A DNA stretch of 12,448 nucleotides from Leptotrichiaceae bacterium. Its GTDB lineage: Bacteria; Fusobacteriota; Fusobacteriia; Fusobacteriales; Leptotrichiaceae. The stretch is from assembly GCA_030532815.1 (NCBI GenBank), contig JAUNKI010000046.1, positions 1 to 12,448 on the forward strand, in the 5' to 3' direction. Both the position numbers and the translations under genes were made by a program. Shown one piece after another: positions 7,877-12,448 of this stretch (positions are counted from its first letter, which is position 1; each line of letters starts with the position of its first letter). The notes below the pieces were generated by a model. That model had not been told where the DNA came from. It was given only the letters and a program-made list of their open reading frames with translations, and did no database searches.

Positions 7877-7905
7877 ATAGTACCCTATATTCAAATATTT
7901 TTCAA
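7877..7905 (-). promoter_or_regulatory. Candidate promoter of the opp operon
   Basis: On the minus strand TTGAAA (7900-7905) and TACTAT (7877-7882) are separated by 17 nt. This sits between the fruA terminator and the TTG start of oppD at 7830, leaving a leader of about 40 nt that contains the AAGGAG ribosome site. The -35 region overlaps a short direct repeat (ATATTTGAA twice), which could be a binding site or chance in AT-rich DNA. Confidence 0.6.
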
Positions 7906-7914
7906 ATATTTTTT

Positions 7915-7977
7915 ATAAAGAAAAAACACCCTTTTTATGAAACAATATTATTTTCATTAGTATTTTAGAGTGTTTTT
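7915..7977 (-). terminator. Terminator downstream of the fructose operon
   Basis: Arms AAAAACACCCT (7922-7932) and AGAGTGTTTTT (7967-7977) pair with one mismatch. An inner stem ATGAAA/TTTCAT extends the hairpin across an A/T loop. Read on the minus strand the structure ends in TTTTTTCTTT. It lies about 65 nt past the fruA stop and before the opp promoter, so it separates the two operons. It is nearly symmetric and could act in both directions. Confidence 0.7.
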
Positions 7978-8042
7978 CCTATTTTTCAGTTATTCATATT
8001 TTTTATTAATTTAATTATTAAGTAATTTTATTTTAACTTATT

Positions 8043-9938
8043 TTACTTCAAACTTTTTTTCAGTATACCTAAAAGTACGGCTGAAACTATGCTTCCTACA
8101 GCTATTGCAATTAAATACATTATAAAGTTGTTACTCAGTGCCATCACGAGTATTCCTCCGTGCGGAGCAGGTATTTTAATGCTGAATAACATTGTCAGCC
8201 CTCCTGCTATTGCCGAACCTACAATATTTGCAGGTATTACTCTTCCCGGATCTGCTGCTGCATAAGGTATCGCCCCTTCAGTAATAAATGAAAGTCCCAT
8301 TACATAGTTAGTCAGACCTGCTTCTCTCTCCTGTTCGGTAAATTTATTTTTAAATAATGATGAAGCTATTGCTATTGCCAGTGGGGGAACCATTCCTCCT
8401 GCCATAACTGCTGCCATTGCTTCGCTTCCTCCTGAATTTATAGTTGCTGCAAGAGTTCCCGTACCGAAAACGTAAGCCGCTTTATTTATAGGTCCTCCCA
8501 TATCCACAGCCATCATTCCTCCCAATATCAGCCCGAGAAGGACTTTACTTGAACCGCTCATAGAAGCAAGATACGAGTTCATTCCGTCATTTATTATCGA
8601 TACAATGGGATTTAACACAAGAAGCATTGTTACTCCTACAATAAGTACCGACAATACAGGATATAAAAGTATCATTTTCAGTCCGCTTACTGATTTAGGC
8701 AATCCTTTTAATGCCTGAATCAGAAACTTTACAACATAACCTGCCAGTATTCCTCCGGCAATTGCTCCTAAAAATCCTGATCCGCCGGCACTTGCCAATG
8801 CTCCGGCTACAAGTCCGGCTGTCAGTGCAGCCCTGTCACCTATACTGAAAGCTATGTAACCTCCCAGAATAGGTACAAACAGTCCGAATGCCGCTCCTCC
8901 CACTGTCATAAGCTTTTTCGCCATATATGATTTTGAACCGTAGTCTGAACCTGCATTTCCGTTCCCTGCGAGTGTATCTGCAAGAAATGCAAGTGCTATC
9001 AGAATTCCTCCGCTTATTACGAGAGGAAGCATATATGATACTCCACTCATAAGATGTTTGTAAAATCCTGTTTTTTCATCGGATTTTGGACTTCCTTCCA
9101 TTACAGAAGACGCCGTATATTTTGGAAGATTTCCGTCGAGGACTTTCTGTATAAGTCCTTTAGCATTGTTTATACCTTCCCTTGCCCCTACTTTTATTAA
9201 AGGCTTTCCGTTAAATCTTTCGGTTTCTATATTTCTGTCCACTGCAAGAATAACTCCCTTAGCTGCTTTTATATCTTCTGCAGTAAGTTCATTTTTTCTT
9301 CCGTCTGTTCCGTTTGTTTCTACTTTTATTTTAATCCCCATTTCAGCTGCTGCATTTTTCAGTGCTTCTTCAGCCATGTATGTATGAGCTATCCCTGTAG
9401 GACATGCTGTTGCCGCTACTATGTAAACTTCATCTTCCTTTGGAACAGATACTGATTTTTCCGTTTTTTCATTTTCCAGTTTTTCAGCTTCTTTTCTGTT
9501 TATTACTTCCAATACTTCTTCAGCGTTTTCCGCTTTTTCAAGACTTGCTTTAAAGTCATCGTCCAACAGCAGTTGTGTCAGTCTTGCTAAAGTTTCTATG
9601 TGTGTATTGTCAGCCCCTTCGGGTGCAGCTATCATGAAAAACAGTTTTGACGGCTCTCCGTCCATTGAACCGTATTCTATTCCCCTTGAAGATCTTCCCA
9701 TGGCAAGAGCGGCGGTTTTTACATATTCCGTTTTTGCGTGAGGTATGGCAATTCCTTCTTCGAGTGCTGTGGAACTTTGTTTTTCCCTTGCTTTTAGTGC
9801 TCCCACATATCCTTCATAATCTTTTAAAATCCCCGTATTGTCATGCAGTTTCGCTATTTCCCTTATTACATTCTCCTTGTCGGCAGACTGCAAATCGAGA
9901 TTAATTCTTTCTTTTATGAGTAAATCTGAAATTTTCAT
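8043..9938 (-). CDS. fruA: Fructose PTS permease, fused EIIA-EIIB-EIIC
   Basis: Membrane enzyme II that imports fructose while phosphorylating it to fructose-1-phosphate, 631 residues. EIIA (about 1-150) carries the phospho-acceptor His67 in GIAIPHAKT. A charged linker follows, then EIIB (about 170-270) with Cys179 in VAATACPTGIAHTYMAEEAL. EIIC (about 295-631) has many hydrophobic helices and the conserved segments DMGGPINKAAYVFG (479-492) and EGAIPYAAADPGRVIPA (554-570). I chose the ATG at 9938, giving MKISDLL as in relatives. An in-frame ATG at 9962 would overlap fruK. The chosen ATG begins four nt after the fruK stop, with AAGGAAGG inside the last fruK codons, so translation is probably coupled. 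The phosphate comes from HPr, whose gene is not in the window. Mannose-type substrates cannot be fully excluded, but fruK next door favours fructose. Confidence 0.95.
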   Translation of the reverse strand: MKISDLLIKERINLDLQSADKENVIREIAKLHDNTGILKDYEGYVGALKAREKQSSTALEEGIAIPHAKTEYVKTAALAMGRSSRGIEYGSMDGEPSKLFFMIAAPEGADNTHIETLARLTQLLLDDDFKASLEKAENAEEVLEVINRKEAEKLENEKTEKSVSVPKEDEVYIVAATACPTGIAHTYMAEEALKNAAAEMGIKIKVETNGTDGRKNELTAEDIKAAKGVILAVDRNIETERFNGKPLIKVGAREGINNAKGLIQKVLDGNLPKYTASSVMEGSPKSDEKTGFYKHLMSGVSYMLPLVISGGILIALAFLADTLAGNGNAGSDYGSKSYMAKKLMTVGGAAFGLFVPILGGYIAFSIGDRAALTAGLVAGALASAGGSGFLGAIAGGILAGYVVKFLIQALKGLPKSVSGLKMILLYPVLSVLIVGVTMLLVLNPIVSIINDGMNSYLASMSGSSKVLLGLILGGMMAVDMGGPINKAAYVFGTGTLAATINSGGSEAMAAVMAGGMVPPLAIAIASSLFKNKFTEQEREAGLTNYVMGLSFITEGAIPYAAADPGRVIPANIVGSAIAGGLTMLFSIKIPAPHGGILVMALSNNFIMYLIAIAVGSIVSAVLLGILKKSLK

Positions 9939-9942
9939 AAGT

Positions 9943-10860
9943 TTACACACCTTCCTTAACAATATTTATTTCTTCATATAATTTTTCAATAAACTCTTTT
10001 TCTGCCAGACCATAAGAATATGCCGTTGCACTTCCTGCAGCCACCGCCAATCTGAATGCTTCCTCTATTGACATTTTCTTTACATGCCCCGCTATAAAGC
10101 CTGCCACCATAGAATCTCCTGCACCTATTGAATTTATAAGTTCCCCTTTAGGTACGGAAGCTTCCAGTATAAATTCCTCGTTTACGAGCAGTGCCCCACT
10201 ACTGCCCTGCGAAATAATTACATTTTTGACTCCTCTTTCCAAGAAAAACGAACATTTTTTTACAATTTCCTCTTTTGTTTCCAATTTTTCACCGAACATA
10301 TCTCTAAGCTCATGTATATTGGGCTTAATAAAAAAATTATTATATATGTTATCCTGTAGCAGATTGCCCCTCGTATCAAGTACAATTTTTACATCTGCCT
10401 TTATATTTTCTGAAAGTTCTCTATATATTTTTTTGCTTACAGTTTCAGGTATACTACCCGATAAGACGAGTATATCCCCGTTTTTTAAATGTGAAATTTT
10501 TTCAGCAAGTTGTTTCTGTCTTATTTTCGGAATTTCGGGAGAAACACCGTTTATTTCCGTTTCTTTATCACTTCCATTTATTTTCACATTAATTCTTGTA
10601 TTGCCTTCAAGTTCCACAAATTCAGACTTTATACCGTCATTTTTCAAATCTTTTATTATGAAATCCCCTGTAAATCCACCGATATATCCCATTGCTGTTG
10701 ACTCTACACAAAGATTCTTAAGAACTTTTGATACGTTTATCCCTTTTCCGCCTGCTCTGAAATTTATTTTATCTGCAAGATTCAAATGCTCTGTTTTCAG
10801 TTCTTCATTAATATACATATCATAATCAAGAGCAGGATTTAAAGTTAATGTATAAATCAT
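9943..10860 (-). CDS. fruK: 1-phosphofructokinase (PfkB family)
   Basis: Cytoplasmic kinase that uses ATP to turn fructose-1-phosphate into fructose-1,6-bisphosphate, feeding glycolysis; 305 residues, the normal size. It begins MIYTLTLNPALDYDM, typical of the family. The sugar-binding GGKGINVSKVLK lies at 37-48, and the signature GAGDSMVAGF at 246-255 contains the catalytic Asp249. IKPNIHEL (178-185) is the conserved strand before the nucleotide region. The ATG has a strong AGGAGG a few nt upstream. Tagatose-6-phosphate kinase is a related possibility, but position between a DeoR regulator and a fructose PTS gene makes 1-phosphofructokinase clearly favoured. Confidence 0.94.
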   Translation of the reverse strand: MIYTLTLNPALDYDMYINEELKTEHLNLADKINFRAGGKGINVSKVLKNLCVESTAMGYIGGFTGDFIIKDLKNDGIKSEFVELEGNTRINVKINGSDKETEINGVSPEIPKIRQKQLAEKISHLKNGDILVLSGSIPETVSKKIYRELSENIKADVKIVLDTRGNLLQDNIYNNFFIKPNIHELRDMFGEKLETKEEIVKKCSFFLERGVKNVIISQGSSGALLVNEEFILEASVPKGELINSIGAGDSMVAGFIAGHVKKMSIEEAFRLAVAAGSATAYSYGLAEKEFIEKLYEEINIVKEGV

Positions 10861-10893
10861 CTTTCCTCCTTTTCACATTAATACTTTCAAATA

Positions 10894-10936
10894 TCCGATG
10901 TCGGACTTTTTTCATTAGTTCTGACTAAAGTTCCGA
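10894..10936 (-). promoter_or_regulatory. Overlapping inverted repeats between fruR and fruK
   Basis: The 95-nt gap holds three inverted repeats. TCCGA-TG-TCGGA lies at 10894-10905 and TTAGT-N4-ACTAA at 10915-10928. A longer one pairs AAAGTTCCGA (10927-10936) with TCGGACTTT (10901-10909), with one bulged base. The TCGGA at 10901-10905 can pair with either neighbour, so two RNA hairpins would exclude each other. The site could be an operator for the adjacent DeoR-type regulator, or a leader structure affecting fruK. I see no clean promoter for fruK itself here. Confidence 0.45.
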
Positions 10937-10955
10937 TTAATCATTATTTTCTGTA

Positions 10956-11690
10956 CTAATAAAAATATTTTTTATATCTATTATTTTCTTTAATAGCCTG
11001 TCTGGTCGTTATAATTTTACAGTCTTCCAAATCCGAAAACTTAACATTTGAAATTTTGTTGAATTTTCCTTTATCTGCTAAAATATACTTTTCTCGAGAC
11101 AATTCAATTACCCGTTTCTTAATTGCCGCTTCATTAATTTCAGGAGTAGTCAGTCCGTTTTCCATGCTTATTCCGTTCACTCCTATAAAACATTTGTCAA
11201 ATCTGTATTTATTCAAGAAAGTCATAGCTTCAACACCTACTACCGCTTTTGTGGATTGTTTTATTTCTCCTCCCAGTATAGTAGTTTTAATATTGTATTT
11301 AATCAGTTGCTCAATATGCATAAGCCCATTTGTCACAACTGTAATATTCATATTTTTAAGTTTTTCTATTAGATAAAAAACTGTTGTCCCTGCGTCCAAA
11401 TATATAAATTCTCCTGATTTTAAAACTTCCGATACTTTTTCAGCTATCTCTTTTTTTTCAGCAATATTTTCTTTAAATCTGTCTTTTACTTCAACATCAA
11501 AATTTAGCTTTTTATGCTGACATACTCCTCCTTTTATTTTGAGAAGAAGCCCCTTTAAATACATTTTTTCCACATCTCTTCTGACAGTTGATGGAGAAAC
11601 ATCCATTATTCTGTCCAGTTCCTGATAAGAAAGCCTGCCTTTTTTATCAAGTTCCGACATTATTTTTTCAAATCTGTCTATTTCCAGCAT
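10956..11690 (-). CDS. fruR: DeoR-family transcriptional regulator of the fructose operon
   Basis: Sugar-responsive DNA-binding regulator, 244 residues, usual for the DeoR/GlpR family. The N-terminal winged helix-turn-helix spans about 3-57, with the recognition helix in VSPSTVRRDVEKM (31-43). The C-terminal phosphosugar-sensing domain shows LDAGTTV (98-104), VVTNGL (118-123), ILGGE (138-142), FIGVNGI (168-174) and LADKGKF (204-210). It is the first gene of the transcription unit and precedes fruK by 95 nt, so it probably controls this operon, including itself; fructose-1-phosphate is the usual kind of effector. The ATG is preceded by AGAGGAAG. An A8 run is present in EKKEIAEK, unremarkable in this AT-rich DNA. 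The symbol rests on context rather than on a unique sequence signature. Confidence 0.85.
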   Translation of the reverse strand: MLEIDRFEKIMSELDKKGRLSYQELDRIMDVSPSTVRRDVEKMYLKGLLLKIKGGVCQHKKLNFDVEVKDRFKENIAEKKEIAEKVSEVLKSGEFIYLDAGTTVFYLIEKLKNMNITVVTNGLMHIEQLIKYNIKTTILGGEIKQSTKAVVGVEAMTFLNKYRFDKCFIGVNGISMENGLTTPEINEAAIKKRVIELSREKYILADKGKFNKISNVKFSDLEDCKIITTRQAIKENNRYKKYFY

Positions 11691-11729
11691 ATTTTACTTC
11701 CTCTTTTTATATTTTGAATTTCTATACTT

Positions 11730-11758
11730 ATAATATACTTTATTTTTTTCAAAGTCAA
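11730..11758 (-). promoter_or_regulatory. Promoter of the fruR-fruK-fruA operon
   Basis: On the minus strand TTGACT (11753-11758) and TATTAT (11730-11735) are separated by exactly 17 nt, a near-consensus housekeeping promoter. Transcription would start near 11722, about 30 nt before the fruR ATG, leaving room for the AGAGGAAG ribosome site. The sequence AAGTATA occurs twice around the -10, 12 nt apart, which may be chance. Confidence 0.7.
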
Positions 11759-11898
11759 TCATTTTTTTCATTTTTTATCATATTTTTTTATTTTTTTTTC
11801 AAATATGGTGTATTTATGTTTTTTCTAAAAATAAATTGCCAAATTAGATGTAATCCCAATGATTGTAGTCTGAAAATACTTTGATTGTCTCTTCTTTT
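11759..11898. other. AT-rich spacer between the fru promoter and the CRISPR array
   Basis: This 140-nt stretch holds no open frame with a ribosome site and no convincing intrinsic terminator in the minus direction. It contains long T-runs and a weak A/T inverted pair (CATATTT...AAATATG read on the minus strand). The lack of a terminator means a CRISPR precursor transcript could run into the fru operon. Confidence 0.5.
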
Positions 11899-12448
11899 CA
11901 TTCAATACTGATTTTGTTTTTATTCAATTCATTAATTGAATTTCTTCAACGAAGCTGTTGCCTTCTTTAAATACATCGTATGTTTTTATTCAATCACACT
12001 TGTAACATTAGAAGATAAAAGACCGGAACTATTTAAATACATCATATGTTTTTATTCAATATTTTTTACATCCTTTATTGAAGTGAACCCTTCAAGGTTT
12101 AAATACATCATATGTTTTTATTCAATCGACACGCCAGCTATGATAATTCCTTTAATAGGTTTATTTAAATACATCATATGTTTTTATTCAATACATTCTG
12201 TGGGGATTACAGGAGAATTATGCATTAATATTTAAATACATCATATGTTTTTATTCAATCTCGGACTAAAGTCTCCATTTACAATGCTTATGTCTATTTA
12301 AATACATCATATGTTTTTATTCAATTTACCTCTCTTATTAATCAAAAAGATACAAGGGAAGTATTTAAATACATCATATGTTTTTATTCAATCTCAGAAT
12401 ATATAACTTGGAATCATTGGGGGTTTATATTTAAATACATCATATGTT
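11899..12448 (-). CRISPR. CRISPR array, distal (trailer) part, 30-nt repeats, type I-B-like
   Basis: Repeats start at 11899 (degenerate), 11965, 12031, 12097, 12163, 12230, 12296, 12363 and 12429; the last is cut at 20 nt by the window edge. The plus-strand consensus begins ATTTAAATACATCATATG and ends TATTCAAT. The eight spacers are all different, six of 36 nt and two of 37 nt. The first repeat matches about 22 of 30 positions, with the final 14 intact. The second has two changes and the fourth has one; the remaining full-length repeats are identical. Decay at the left implies that the leader lies to the right and transcription runs on the minus strand, giving crRNAs whose 5' handle would be ATTTAAAT. 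An imperfect stem (ACAT/ATGT) sits in the middle of the repeat. The type assignment is inferred from repeat style; cas genes are not in the window. Confidence 0.95.
11922..11941. other. Small hairpin at the trailer edge of the CRISPR array
   Basis: ATTCAATT (11922-11929) and AATTGAAT (11934-11941) form a perfect 8-bp inverted repeat around CATT. It starts inside the degenerate terminal repeat and runs into the oldest spacer. In the precursor RNA it could form a small stem, but it is all A/T except for one G-C pair and may be coincidence. Confidence 0.4.

Noticed and set aside
9939..9962. Upstream ATG giving a longer fruA
   Set aside because: It would add eight residues not seen in related EIIA domains and overlap fruK; AAGGAAGG is placed for the ATG at 9938.
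10226..10825. A 199-residue plus-strand open frame opposite fruK
   Set aside because: It is antisense to a clearly recognisable kinase, is low-complexity Ser/Phe/Leu-rich and has no family resemblance; a shadow of fruK codon usage.
11800..11830. A possible extra decayed CRISPR repeat left of the array
   Set aside because: The shared ATGTTTTT-like core is expected by chance in this AT-rich DNA, and the spacing does not fit the repeat period.
11877..11906. A second degenerate repeat ending TTTTCATTCAAT
   Set aside because: It overlaps the better degenerate repeat at 11899-11928 instead of lying one repeat-spacer unit (about 66 nt) away; only the last dozen bases match.
11936..12235. A 99-residue plus-strand open frame with an internal repeated peptide (FKYIICFYSI)
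   Set aside because: It is the CRISPR array read in frame: a 30-nt repeat plus 36-nt spacer is 66 nt, an exact multiple of three, so the repeats translate identically. There is no ribosome site.
12260..12295. A spacer resembling the fruR-fruK gap (possible self-targeting)
   Set aside because: Only about 15 of 19 positions match 10920-10938, with a longest identical run of nine; the rest of the spacer does not align. Too short to count as a protospacer.

Overview
The window looks like AT-rich chromosomal DNA from an anaerobic host-associated bacterium, most likely Fusobacteriota and perhaps Leptotrichiaceae. This is inferred from the very AT-rich intergenic DNA, strong AGGAGG-type ribosome binding sites, the 'CGPG' style of the two lipoproteins and the style of the CRISPR repeat. 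No rRNA or other taxonomic marker is present, so the placement is tentative. Every convincing gene is on the minus strand, and the CRISPR array also appears to be read that way, so biological order runs from right to left.

Right end (about 11899-12448): the distal part of a CRISPR array with 30-nt repeats and 36-37-nt spacers. It has one strongly degenerate repeat at its left edge and is cut by the window edge on the right. Repeat decay on the left puts the leader, and probably the cas genes, to the right outside the window. The repeat read on the minus strand ends in ATTTAAAT, which fits a type I-B-like array. No cas gene lies in the window.

Middle right (8043-11758): a complete fructose operon. 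A good promoter (TTGACT, 17 nt, TATTAT) drives a DeoR-family regulator (fruR-like), then 1-phosphofructokinase (fruK), then a fused EIIA-EIIB-EIIC fructose phosphotransferase permease (fruA). A hairpin plus T-tract follows. The enzyme pair imports fructose as fructose-1-phosphate and converts it to fructose-1,6-bisphosphate, and the regulator probably senses an intermediate. The gap between fruR and fruK holds overlapping inverted repeats that could be operators or a switching RNA structure.

Left two thirds (70-7905): an oligopeptide-type ABC importer operon ordered ATPase, ATPase, permease, permease, binding protein, binding protein (oppD-oppF-oppB-oppC-oppA-oppA). It has its own promoter ahead of oppD, very tight coupling from oppD to oppC, and a perfect-stem terminator after the last gene. 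The last gene has an additional internal promoter. The two binding lipoproteins are paralogues with patches of near-identical DNA.

The most unusual feature is an uninterrupted run of nine G (coding strand) just after the lipobox of the second binding protein. A one-base slip in either direction would stop translation after about 44-45 residues. This looks like a phase-variation (contingency) switch on one of two paralogous peptide receptors; the other copy lacks the tract. It is a sequence-based prediction and needs read-level data to confirm.
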